Assembly: GCA_013397435.1 (NCBI GenBank) | Contig: VZRG01001990.1 | Location: 70,075 to 134,074, forward strand | Source: Erythrocercus mccallii | Lineage: Eukaryota > Chordata > Aves > Passeriformes > Dicruridae | Direction: 5' to 3' | Length of the DNA: 64,000 bases | Part shown: positions 24,271 through 37,200 of the stretch, piece after piece | How positions within the stretch are numbered: position 1 is the first letter of the stretch | Layout: each line of letters starts with the position of its first letter | Program-made: the position numbers and the translations under genes | Notes under the pieces: generated by a model | What the model saw: only the letters and a program-made list of their open reading frames with translations | The model's database searches: none | What the model was told of the DNA's origin: nothing

Positions 24271-26592
24271 ATAATAAATCACACTTCAGTAGGCAAGTGC
24301 CCATAATTTATAGCCTGAGGAAGTGTCGAATAACCTTGGGAGTGTGAACTCCCAAGAAGGTAACAAGACGAGTCTTGTAAATGCAGTTGAATACAGAACG
24401 ACAGTTGTATAACTGAGAAGCACATTCCTATCCAGGATGAACATGTCATATTTGATTTTTAACAGATATTTTCCATTCTCCAGCTGCTTTATAGCTATCT
24501 TCATGCTAGAGCTTGTAAGACCACATCAAAGTAAAAAGATAGAAATGCCAAAGCAAGCTTTGCATCTGAATGATTATAAATGTCCTGGTAGTGTAAGTGT
24601 CCTGCTAAAAAAGCTGATTTGTAGATTGGGCTTTCTGTGGATTTTCACAGTAAGGATTCAACTTTAGCTCTTCTTTTTGTCCACACATGACGTGCAATGG
24701 GGATGCATGGAAGGATCAACTGCACATTCTTTGAGCCACAGAAGCAATACGTACACAAGAAAAGAAAGAAGCTTGAGCAAAATACGGTATTACAGCTCTA
24801 AAAAAACACCAAACATTTTTAAGTTTTATCATCATTTTCACATCACGAGTCACTTTCAGCCAACAGAGCAAGACAACAGAACTAACTTATCTTAGAAGCA
24901 GGGAACAGACCACATAGCGTGTCAGACAGATATTTGTGTTTAATCACCTTTTTTTTCACTAGATATTTTTCTGTTTATAACAAGTGAACTGCAAAAATGA
25001 TGTAAAACAAAGGCAGGAGAACAGAAATCTTGTAGTGCAGAATCCCATCCTAGCTGTTTCTGCTGCAGTAACCAAAAACATAGCTAAGGAAAAATCACTG
25101 TAGCTCCCTTAGCATTCAGAAGGTCATGAGGAAAAATCCCTCCCCTGGTGCGGCTATCCACAGTACTTTTCTGGCTAGTAAGACCACCACTAGGCACTTC
25201 TTCCAAAGCCATATATGCTACAACCAGCCTGACCTGGAAAGCGCTATTGGATTGTTTAGGTATGTTTCAATAACTGTGGGGTGCTGGAAACCCTGGGTTT
25301 AAGACTGGCCATACATAATGGAACAGAACAGCATTTTGTGTATTTAGTCACCCAGTAGGTAGTGCTAAACAAAATGTCAAGGCAAAACTATTCCTTTTAA
25401 CACAGATGGCAAAGCAGAACAACATCAACAACAACAAAAGCTTCATTAATAGAAGAGAGACAACAGTCCCTTGCTGCTGTGGCAGCCCAGACAACCTGAA
25501 AGCTGCCTGCTTGAAGATGCAGCCATCTGAACAGCCATTCTGGGTATACTAACATTGTTCTTTGAGTCAATGTGCCATCAAGTTCCCATGACTAAATACC
25601 ATTTGACAGAGAGAACCTCGCTTTTTGTTCCTTCCCCATGGCTATTTTAATAACATTTTTAGCAGAGACCTCATCTCTAGCTTCTTTCCATTAGTTCCTC
25701 CTTTCTCTTTCAAGGCACAGTGGTGTGCCTCCAGCCAAGTCTTAAGGACAATGGCATAACCCTGCTTAAGACTTACCATTCACTCTTCCGTTGTTTTCTG
25801 GGGAGTCTTCTCACCTTTCAGCCAGACAGAAGAACCTTGGTTACTCACTTCACACTCGATTTCAGGGATTTCAAATCCCTACCGCAAGCACCCAAACACC
25901 TCCTAATATTTGACAAATGTATTTTTTTTACACTTTGTTATGCAAAACAGCACTGAAAATTTTTAGATTTGCTGAAGAGTCAAAAACAATTCAAAAGTTA
26001 ATTTATACCAGTTTCAGATCTCTTGTTCTCAAAGTTTTTCAAGTCTAATCATGAGAACAAATAAACTACAAGGATAATGAGAAATATCAAAGCTTGGACT
26101 CAAATATATTTATGTGTTACAGCTACTCTGTTCCCACCAAGTGTTTGATTAATTCTAATCTTACATTTCTAATCTGTGCTTCAGATTAAACAGTTTGTGG
26201 TCTCTCATATCAGTAGAAAACAATTGTCCTTTTACAAGGTAAGCTAGGATGCCAGCAGTGAACCACGGGAGCTGAAAAACAAGCAAATGTTTAATTCTGC
26301 TGTCAGTGCTATACAGAAAGAGGTTGTATGCATATCCTGCACAGCTCATTAACTTGAATCCTACCATCTTTGCATAATTCACATTCTTGCTGAAAATTGG
26401 AAGCTCCCTCACCCAGAGTCAAAGTTCTTTCAGTCCTTCCTGCTGCAAAAGTAAAAGTCAAATACAGCAAAAATTTTAATCAGGGTAAAGAAATTCACTC
26501 TCATAAGATTTTAACTCCGTGGAACACTTCTAAGAGATGTTTGCGCAACAAAACAAGGAGAACCAAACATAAGGTAGTTAGGCAAGATCTTT
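24271..26592. other. FGFBP2 upstream / PROM1 downstream intergenic
   Basis: About 2.3 kb separating the FGFBP2 promoter from the PROM1 polyadenylation site. No exons or repeats are recognised. FGFBP2 regulatory sequence should be here. Confidence 0.5.
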
Positions 26593-28022
26593 TTTATTTA
26601 AATGAACTGGGAACATTTTCTCAAATTAAAAATAGAAACTTTTAAAAATCTGCAGTTCTGAACATTACATATACACATATGCTACATACTGTCAATTAGA
26701 AATGTTTCCATTTATATGACATAAAAATGAGAAGTTTAAGGTTATTCTGGATTAAAGACTGGTATCACTTTTCAGTATTTCTTTAAATTTATAATAATGG
26801 TGTACGAGATTATCTCTACTTCAAGACCATGAACCCTTTTTGAAACAAGGTTAACAATACTGATAGATGAAGAGATACTATTTTAGATCAATAAATTGAC
26901 TACTTCACCAGCCAGAAGGTTTTACACTGGTAACATAGTTTTGGCCGTGTTGATAAAGTCTGCTGTTAACTAATTCAGCAGTTCAACCATATGCCTAAAT
27001 TCATGAAAATAACTCTAACAGTATAAATGTTAACTCCAATTGCTAAACAGATTTGAATTTCCATATTGTAAATCACAGTTTAATATTATTTAGCAAAAAT
27101 ACGATCACTGCCTCCAAAAGAGCCACAGTGATACTATTAAGGACATTACAGAAGTGGGTGTGAAAGAAGAGGAAGATGGAGAATGTAAAGCATTCTAAAA
27201 ATTGCCAACATAGGACATCCCTCATGCTCTTTTTGAGTACTACTGAACTCTAGAAAGCTTAGCTTTTTCACTATATTATGCATCCCGCACGTGCTCAACC
27301 CTCCCACCCAAAGTTTAAAAACAAACTTCTCCAAGAAGTCCCTTTCAGGTCTATACAGCAAAACCCACTAAATATTAAATAATTAAGAAAAAAAAAAGAG
27401 GGAGAAAACAAAACTGCAACTGAGCTTCTCAGACACACAAAGAGACACTGTGGACCCCATTACAATCCAAATTTAGTCCAATGTAGTCATTCAAGAGCAC
27501 CAAATAGCAACACTGATCATGCTGGTAAATTCATCTGTGAAGGGTATTATACAATATTAAAATCTTAATTAAACACTTAGAAGTCTTAAGAAAAATGTAT
27601 ATACAAAAGTCTCTGTATACAAAATGTAGTTTTATGTAAACGTGTATGAACTGTATTTAACACAAATCAACAATTTAAGATAAGAACTTGAACAATTTTA
27701 AGAGAATTGCTAGGCAAAGGCTGTTTAGCTAATTAATTTATATACTGTGATGTAAGGTAGAAAGCCCAGTGTAAAAAAGTAAAAAAACAAAAAAACATTT
27801 TCATTCAAGCCTTGAACAGTGGTATTTGAGAGGCAGTGCCCTGACCACAAAATATTCTGTACAGTAGTTTATGGCATAACATTCAATAGTACATTTGGGA
27901 TTTACAGTACAGCTGACATAAAAGAAGTGGCTCAGGATTTGTCAGATGAATGGAAATGCCAATACGCTTGGAAGAATAATGATGTACTCCCCTAGAAGAG
28001 TCTTGAGCCTCACTTATATAGC
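26580..28022 (-). other. PROM1: PROM1 terminal exon, mainly 3' UTR
   Basis: An acceptor TTATTATTTTCAG lies at 28023-28024, followed by a stop in every frame that can enter from upstream. Joined directly to the 69-nt exon, it adds Arg-Leu-Tyr-Lys then TGA. If the exon at 28244-28284 is included, this one is wholly untranslated. A stretch near 27590-27650 resembles the remembered human PROM1 3' UTR (ATTTTGTATACAG...TTTTGTATATAC), supporting its identity. Confidence 0.55.
26593..26598 (-). terminator. PROM1: PROM1 candidate polyadenylation signal AATAAA
   Basis: The gene strand reads TAAATAAAAAAG. It would give a terminal exon of about 1.4 kb, comparable to the mammalian PROM1 3' UTR. ATTAAA variants near 27080 could be used as well. 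Confidence 0.45.
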
Positions 28023-28165
28023 CTGAAAATAATAACAAAAAACAATTCAGGAAAAAAAATTATAAAGACTGAATTTTAATGTAATTTAAACAGACCGAAG
28101 GGACAGGTTTTAATACAAACATCAATATGACTGAATAACTTTTTTTAGTTTTAGACCTTACTCAC

Positions 28166-28189
28166 GTTGCAGCAATCAGAGCAGCCTTC
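28166..28189 (-). CDS. PROM1: PROM1 alternative 24-nt tail microexon (candidate)
   Basis: Flanked by ACTGTTTTAG and by GTGAGTAAGG, both near-consensus. The length is divisible by three. Entered from the 69-nt exon it would encode RKAALIAA(T), then LYK and stop in the terminal exon. This would give a C-terminus unlike the mammalian main form. Optional C-terminal exons are known in mammalian prominin-1, but I cannot confirm homology. Confidence 0.45.
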
Positions 28190-28243
28190 CTAAAACAGTA
28201 AAGTAATAACAGATGTAGAATCGATTGAAAGCTTATTACTCAC

Positions 28244-28284
28244 CCCTTAAAATTTCCAGTATGTGTTACCACTGTTCCACAGAG
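28244..28284 (-). CDS. PROM1: PROM1 likely last coding exon (41 nt, with stop)
   Basis: A T-rich tract and CACGTAG acceptor (28285-28286) precede it; the strong donor GTGAGTAAT follows. Phase-2 entry from the 69-nt exon reads Ser-Ser-Val-Glu-Gln-Trp-stop, comparable to human Ser-Pro-Ser-Gln-His. The stop lies 22 nt before the last junction, too close to trigger nonsense-mediated decay. Competing ends use the exons at 28166 or 28022. Confidence 0.5.
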
Positions 28285-31200
28285 CTACGTGAGAAAAAAA
28301 AAAAAAAACAACAAAAAATAATCAACATAAACCCATTATTTTCTTCTGCCCACACATGGAACAGAAATACTGTGTAACTCAGGAGAGACAAGCTCAGTTG
28401 GCCTAAGACATTCTCAATGTTTTGCTCATTTAATCAAGCATTTTTCACACAATAGGAAATATATTGATGGCTTTCTCCACCAACCTTTCAGGTTATCTTT
28501 GTTTCATGATAGAAATAAATACTTGTATTGTCTATTCAACACCTCTCTTTTATGAATTTAATCTAGCCTCATGCTTTGCTCTCACAAAAATGGTGGCTGC
28601 ATTTGAGGTTATTTGTGCATTTGACATGCGTATAAAAATACCAGTGTGAGACATATATACCTCATGTAGTTCTTACTTGTACTTACATATCTTAGTGTTA
28701 TAAAAATATTTGCATCTCTTTTCAGCAAAATTATCCAGCTGATTTTGAAGGATAAAAAACCCCCAAGCCCAATCCTATAGGATTCTTTATATCTGCAAAA
28801 GTATAGGTGTACAGATCTATTCAAAGACATATTCAAAGTATCTCCAAAAATTATTTGTAGGAAATGAGAAAAATCAAGGATAGCATAAAAGCAAAGAGTA
28901 TGTTGAAATGAGAATTAAAATCAAGATTTTATTCATATGGGAATGCCATACTGAGAAACTCAAAGCATGTATGCCATATTTAGTAGTTTTTCAAATTACC
29001 TCTGTTAGCACATCGGAAGACAGCATTGCATCAAACTGAATCTTTAAATGTCATCATTTTATCAAAGTAAATCAGGACTGAACTAGTGGATCTTTGTGTA
29101 CAAGATTATTTTATGCTAGTAATTTTAGGTTGTTCAGCAAGTCTGAATTAAACTATTTATCAATGACTGAAATATCATAAAAAAACATGCCATGAAGCTC
29201 AAGAATATTAACAGTCATATTAAAGATTCAAAGATCAGAAAAGGAATTCTAAGGCCTAGGAAATTATTAGTTTTCTCTTATGTAAAATATTGAAAGTCCT
29301 TAAAACTGAGAGTCCTTAGCTATGCCAGTGGAGAGTTTTTTGGACTTCAACTCCTTGTCAGTTAATCTGGGGAATAAGCACCCTATAAGTTGCAGAACAG
29401 ACCACAACAACTGTGATCATAAATATCACTAAAAATATTGTTATTTGAAGACTTTCTTCAGAGGGAGATATAGAATGAAGATTTGGTCAGTAAATAATTA
29501 TTGCAAAATACAGTACTAAATAACTATCCTCATAATCATCATCATCAGATGTAACCGTGAACTCTGGCAAGACCCAAACTTTGAGCTCTCTCTATTCACA
29601 TGTTATTTAAAGTGTAGTGGTATCTTCTCTATAAATACTTAAACTGTACATTCAGTCATGAAGCTGGAAAGTAAGGCACACTGAGCTACAGATTTCAATC
29701 ATAAATTTAAACCTTTCTTAAGCAACTTGCAAATTTTGCAAAACCAGAAAATGAAGTTGTGAGATATAGAATATTATCTCCCTGGAAACTAGCTAATGTT
29801 TCACAGCATAGAAGCTGGAAGAGGCAGATAATAACCCCAGTGTCCTCTTTTTTTAAAAACATAACTTGAGCTTCTTGCTTTGTGATGCTACATTCTAGTC
29901 TTCCCCATGCACAAACACCCATTTGCTATGTTCATGCTTTCTGCATACCTGGAACCCCTGTCTTTTACACAGGCGATCTCTTCTCACCATTTAAAAAATA
30001 AAACTACTCAGGAGTACAAATGCATTTCCATCCTATCACTTTCATCTGCTATCAGAGCATTTTAATAGGTTTGTCAATTTAGGACCACTCACTGTGCTGA
30101 TTAAATACCTGATTACACGGATTTTAAGATCAAATTTACCAATTACTTTGTTAAGTTGCAGGAAATTACTTTTATATCTGCTGTTATATAAAGAATATTT
30201 GAGAAATATACATCATACAACATTAGCTATGGTGAATAATCATGCAAAAAAACCCCAGAGAATTAAGAGATTCACTTTAAAGCATGAAGAAAATTGGAAA
30301 TACGATTAAAAGAGAAGCTGAAGTAAGGACACATGAAGGCATGCAGTTTCAGACTTGGTTTACCTTGTAAAAACAGGATTGTGTATACCATATAAATGCT
30401 CTTTATGATAACCATTATTACCATTTTCCGTACTGTAATAAAATAAATACACCAAGAAAGACCATGTTAACTCTAAGATGCACTATGTACAACATGGCTT
30501 CTAAGACATGTACATGGATGATGGTATTATATGCAAAGATAAACTGTGTCTGTACAATAGAATATAACTTTTCCTTTATAACATTCGAGAGTTATGGCAT
30601 AATTATAATTTTACATTTTATAGTATTTTTATATTCTCCAAAAATCAATTAATTATTTTTCTATTCTTGTTGAGTTGGAAACTCTAATATAATCTATCAA
30701 GTCTGAAGAAACAGAACATGTTACTTCTTTTGAAGCAACAAGTTACATTAAAAATATAAACCTTCCCACATTAATAAAATAATTTTAATAAATATCAGCA
30801 AAAATGTCTTACGTTTTCATGGGTATATTTTCAACACTAAAAAACACAGAAAAGGAGGAGCAATTAACTAGACACTAATAAGTGAGTAATTTCAGCTGTA
30901 CATGCCTGTTTCTGCTCTTCTGACTTGTGAATGTGCAATGAAAAACAACCACTGTGAAATGGGAGAAATGCAGTGCACAGGCTAACTGAACAATGAGCAA
31001 AACAAGGACGAGGAAAGAAAACAGTAAAAAAACTGATAGGAAAATACGTAAGAATAGTTATCATAAAGTAAAATGCCAAGTCCCTGAGACAGAGGAACTG
31101 CAATTGAAAAAGGAAACACTGGTTAGGAATAACTAAGACAGCAAGAAAGCAAATAATTAATTCAAGGAGACTATAAATCAGGCACAATTCGCTTTAACAG

Positions 31201-34200
31201 GTTACTTAGCAAAGCTAATAACTTGCACATTTGGAACATTTATATAAATGCTGCTCACAAAGCTCTGAAGATCTCATTCTGACAGATTTTTAAAGTCAGA
31301 GCCAGCACTGTCATCATTCATGGCAAGTCAAGGCTACCAAAGGCCACCTGCCTGAAGCACTTTGCAGGCACTGACCCAAACCTGCAGTATTACATATGAA
31401 CATGCAATTCTAACCTGGCAGCACAGGTTTAAGAATTACAGAACCTTCATGTGAAACACTAGAAAAAACATTTTAATCCATTTGACATTTAGCTTATTTT
31501 GTAATATATACTTACTCATCATAAACATCCTCTGTATCCATCCTACGATAGTATTTAGAGAGTTTTACAGCAAAAATTATGGCAGGAATTAGAAACATTG
31601 AAGAGCCTCCCAAACCAAACCAGAAAGTATTCTGAAACAAAAGCAATAGAAAAATCAAGAAAAAAAGGTCATGGAGAAAACTAACCAGTACCGAACCCTT
31701 GCTTGATATTCTAACCACCAAAAGAACACAGTAGAAATTAGTTCTTGCAGTTCTTGTCAAAATATGATTTTCCAGCACTTTCTCGAGGCACTTTATAACT
31801 TTCAAACTGCAGCCTTGTTTGTGTAACTAATTTCATTATTATACAGTTGAACTGAGTTATCACCTGGTGTTAAAATGATGATTTTTCAAATCTGATTTGT
31901 ATTGGCTGGAGGCATTCTGACTGCCAAGTGACTCAGCTAAGTTCTCCACAAAGGAGAACAGAAGCTCTGTAATGTATGAGCTAATCAATGAGTACAACAC
32001 AGATTAGGAGGTTTTCATGGTTAAGAATTACCAAGATTAAACATTTCATGGTTAAGCATTATCAAGGCTGGAGTGTTTTGGCTTTGACTGAGTACATGTA
32101 TTACTACATGTACTGTATAGTACATGTATTACTGGTAGTGTGATTAGCTCCTGTCTAAAAGTGCCATAAAGCTAAATAATAGGTAGGAAGCATTTTAGGT
32201 ACTTTCCAGGCACATGGTGTCTTACTTTACTTTTAATACATGCTGTCCTCTTTCCAAGTTCTTTTGGCAAGATGAAAAAGTCAATACTGCCCTTCTATCC
32301 TGCTACAAGTCATGCTCAGTGTCTCCAACATACAAAATTTAATCAAGACCTGTCTGCTACAAGTCTAGTGATAAAAACTCATTCAGGTTTTCTAGATTTC
32401 AGGAAAGATACCTTAAAAAGCTTTTCCTTGGTATTTTTCACTCGCCTCCTGCCCACACCTCACCCCTGTAAGTTAGCAACAGTTACAGATGACGTTTTCA
32501 TTCTTCATTTTCAAGGTGGTTCAGAATCAGTTAATTTTACAGAATTCTTGCTAATAGAAGCTAAAGTTTACTGAAAATCTAGAAAGTTCAGCACTGGTTT
32601 GTCTTTGGACTCGATCCAGATCAGAACATTTTCCTTGCATAACTTTGTATGTGATACTTTATTATCTTACTTCAGAATAGTCTAGCCAGAATAATTAAAC
32701 ACATATGTATGTTGAAAGAATTTTCCCCTTGATGCCCCAATTCTGAGTAATAAAATTCTTCTTACCACAGAATCAGCTATATAGCTGCATAAAAAAATAT
32801 CTACTGCTGTATCTATTACATTGGCAATAGGCTTGCACGTTGCTACTTCCATGGAAATCTGGAACAAAAAAGATTTAAAAATAACAGTTTTAAGTATCTA
32901 ACGGATTAACATAAGAATCTGTAAACTTGCTTACAGTTATAGTTTACTAAATTGTCATGTCTTACCCTAGCCAGTAAAAAACAGTAAAAAACAGTAAAAA
33001 ACCAGTAGGATATGCTATCAACTGAAAGTCTTTTAAACATCAGTTTACTTTCTCAAAGGCTGCAGCTGAAGAGAGAAAAACAAAACAAGATGCTAATGAC
33101 ATCAGTTTGAACTATGCAGGGTCAGGTTCAGTGCAGTACAAGCACAAATGGTAGATTTCAGGCTAGCCCTGAAAATGATACTGTTAAATTTGCACTGCAT
33201 TCCAACCAACACATCTCATCATTTCCATTCTGCAAATGCAACAAAACTATAGGAGACTGCTTTTCCCACTTGCAGTAAGTACAAATGTATTAAGACTTGA
33301 AACTATAAAACACACTATCCAAGTAACATTATTATTATTATTGATTTTATTACTAATACTGTTTAGCTTTCTTATTTTTAAACACAGCTTCTCTCAATAA
33401 GTAAATGCATCTTACCGACTCCTTGACCCACTCAGTGTACTGCTCAAAGTAGCCAATTATGGTATCCATGTACTTTTTTGTCTCCTAGGACCAAATCAAG
33501 GAGGACAAAAGCAAGTTAACCTCTACCTCCATGACATCATAAATTAATGTACTTTGATCAAATAGAGCTTACCTGGACAATAACTTGAGAAGCGTTGTTA
33601 TTTATGAGATTCTGGGCAGCATTAACAGCACTAATGACATTTTTCACCTTAACCTGGACAGGAAGAGATGGTGTTTAATATAAACAAATCCCCTTTAGAC
33701 TGTTGCAACGGCTCTATGGCCACTGCCAGGAACCTATTCTCCTGATAAACCAGTGTCACTGTCTAATCAAAACCTGACAAATAATGCAATTCCAGACAGA
33801 ACATGAGCATGCCTAAAGATTCATGATCATGTCAATATTGTCTCATTCTGAAGAAGGTCAGTGGTTATGACGCGGTATCTTTTTCTGCAACCTACATAAC
33901 TAATTCATATACTAGGATAGGTTTTATCTTCCACTCTCTTTCCTTAAATCAATGTCTGTATATACACTACAGACACACAAAGTGCACAGGAAGAAAACAG
34001 TAGGCCATGTACCACAACAAGTCTTGATGACTGAAGTAGGATTCTGTACAGCCAGAATATGCCCGTAATCAATTACCTGAAGGACTGAGATTTTTTTTAA
34101 TATATGCATAACCCCATAAATTCTCTCACAGAACATACACAAAGGACAGTGTACATACAGCCTGAAAATGTAGAGATATTTCTTAAATATACTTTACAGT

Positions 34201-37200
34201 TGAACATCCCTTTCTTATCAATACCTTACATCATGGTTTCTTCCCTCCTCACCCCGTTTCAAATCACAGGTTCTAACAGATACCTAGCTGCTCTGCTGCT
34301 GTGGATGGGTGAAAACTGTAACGAGAAGCACTAAGGTAGGTATGGCCCATAACGCTGTTGAGACTACAACTATGCCACTAGTGTGGCTGGATTCTTGCTA
34401 CCAAGGCCAAGGCAGGCTGGTGGCTGAAAGCTTTACTTCCAGGAATGCAATCATCCTGTTGCTCACTCTCTGGCAGAGTGAAGCCAGCTGGTCTCACTGT
34501 GGTGTAGGCACTACTTAGAGGTGAAATGTGGGCTGCCCTGGAAAAGCCTCTCTACAGATCCAGGATCCCAGAGCAAGGCTGATGGTGCAGAAGCAGGAAC
34601 CTAATGAGTACAACCTGAAGAAATGGACCCCAGTGGGAGCTGGGCATGGAACAGAAGGGATGTGAATCACAAAGCTGTCTTTTGTCAGTTTTACTTCTGC
34701 ATTGTTTTGTGGTTGTTCCCCCACAAGTTTTGCTTTCAAGGATTCTCGAAAAGAAATGCTTACATTCTGAGGAAAATGCATAACACACTATATAGACTGA
34801 TACTGAAGCCTATTTTATCACCTAACAGTTCAGTTTACAATTCATACTCCCAAAATCATCCTAGATGTTATTTTTTTTATTTTTCTTTTTATGCAGCAGA
34901 GAGATCTAAATCCTTATTACTTCCTCAGTGCATTACAATCTCTTGGAATAAGGGAACAGCTAGAAATAGAAGAAAACTGTACTGAAAATGTATGTCCTGC
35001 ATATGTGGCAGAAAGCTTTAAAACACAAAAATGTTCCTGCTGCCAGAAAGAAAAGCTTACCATAAGTTCAGATGATGTCCTCTTCAGTAACCTAATGCTC
35101 TGATTTAAAGTGCTCTATTGGGAAGGAGGGGAGAAAAAAGCTTCAAGTCATTACTACAGGTAAGTGCCTACCTGTTTTAAGCTTGTATTCATGCTTTGAT
35201 CTTCTGTAGATTATTTTGTTATTAATACTATATATATATATATCACATTGTATACAACAGTAACAATAGCTGAATTAAAATTAATACATTGTGGGTTTAA
35301 TCATTGAACCAGTACTTCACCAATGGCACTGATTTAACTAAAGTTAGATGCAATAAACTAAGTAAGATTGGAGAAAAGATGGAACAGTTAGACCCAAATG
35401 TTCAGAGAATTGTGTATTGTGCAATTTCTGAAGGGAAAAAGCACTTACCCTAGCTTTAACATATTTCTTGACAGTCAGTTTTGTAAAAGAAAAAAGAGAT
35501 GAGAATAATTAGGAGTTAATTAGGAAAGAACAGCATAGTATCAGAGTGGACCAGAAGACCTAGTACTTTTTTATAAGTGGTACAGACACACAATATCAGA
35601 TGCTAGGATAAACTAAAAGTCTTCATGTTATGTACAGGAAAAAGCAACATCTAACATGCAGGAGATTCACAGCTTGACACTATATAAGTCTCTGTCGAAA
35701 TCAGACAGAAGTAGCTCTTTGCATATTTCATAGCATCAATAAAAAAACTTTGGCTCTACATATTACTCCCAGGAGTTTCCAATTCCAATAATGTTAGGTG
35801 ACTGTTAACTCCAAGAAATAAAGTGTCAAAGTTATAATGGCTTTTATTGCTGAAGACCACTGACAAGCAAAAAAAGAAAATTAGTGATTTAGGGGGTTTA
35901 GGGTTAAGAGTTTTGTAAAGTTCTTGCCTGCTTCTTCTATTCATATATAATCACAAATAGGTATAGAAAAAATGGGGAAGAAAAAGGGCATTAGTTTAGA
36001 CAACTATATAAAACAGTAGCATTTTAAGTAAGAAAATTATCTATTAAAACTCTCTATTATCTATTAAACACATACTTCAGCCAGATTACTCTGCATTAAC
36101 ACAATCTGCGCTTATAGAAGTGCAGCTTTCTAACCTCTAAGAGATTTAGAGATTTGTATTTTCTACAAGTATGTTTCAGTATTGCTTTAATGTTTTACCA
36201 TAGCTTGCTCCAGTGGAACAACTTGCTGGTTATGAATCATTCGAATGCTGTTTGCATGTCCTTTTAAGGCATTTTCCAGTGCTCCTTTGGGCTGCAAAAA
36301 ACGCAATTATGCAATATTGTTCAGTAACCTCAACAAAGCAGAAAACAATTAAAGTTACACATCCACTCCAGAACAGCTCATGGTAAAAATGGGGTATGGT
36401 AAATGGAATTCCTCAACACAAGGAGGGGAAAAATAAACCCAATGTATTAATAATTCCTCAGCAACCAAACCAGATATACTACCTTGCTTTTCTGGCTATA
36501 ACATTATCAGGACAGATTTAACTGAAGAGAATTTTCACATGATGCACTAAGTCACTTTAAATACAGGAGAGTGAGCACATCTCCCTCGCACTTGCCACAA
36601 GCCAAACTTGACTGCAAGAACCCTGCAGCACGGCACCCCAGCTGGGACAAGCTTCTCCCAGTCATGGGTACTTGTTTCTGTTTTGGAAATGTGGACATCA
36701 CCCTGAGGCACCCTCTGCTTTCTGAGGGGCACAGAATTTTAAGTATTTTCAGCCAGTCACTTGGAAAGGCACCTATGAAGGGTATTCCTTATTTTTGTGG
36801 CTCCCACCTTTCAGTGAGAAGATGTGAGTTTCTGCTCTGATTTTCAAGTTCAAAGGCCCGTCTGGAGCTCATGCCCACTACCAAATACTATAAAATTTGG
36901 TTCTACTCTCAGATATAAACTTATTTTCCATCTCCTTTTGGTGGCAAAACCATTTGGTTCCCTGCATATGCACTGAATACACATTGCTAACTCTATTTTG
37001 GATGTGTAATAATGGCAGCCCTCAGTGCTCAGAGATGTGTTTGCTTTCTGTGAAGTGTTCATGTGAGCACTCAGGTGGGTCACTGAGCAGTTTCAGGATG
37101 CTTCATCTCCCTTACTGACAAAGCGAATTCATTTACCTAACACCACATGTTGGGGGTATTGCTCCCTCCTCCATACCTTGATCCCTTGGTTTGATCCAAG

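Noticed and set aside
26161..26412. Minus-strand open frame with an AG-preceded segment LPWFTAGILAYLVKGQLFST downstream of PROM1
   Set aside because: It lies past the likely PROM1 polyadenylation site, matches no PROM1 tail I know, and has no partner exon. Chance is the simplest explanation.
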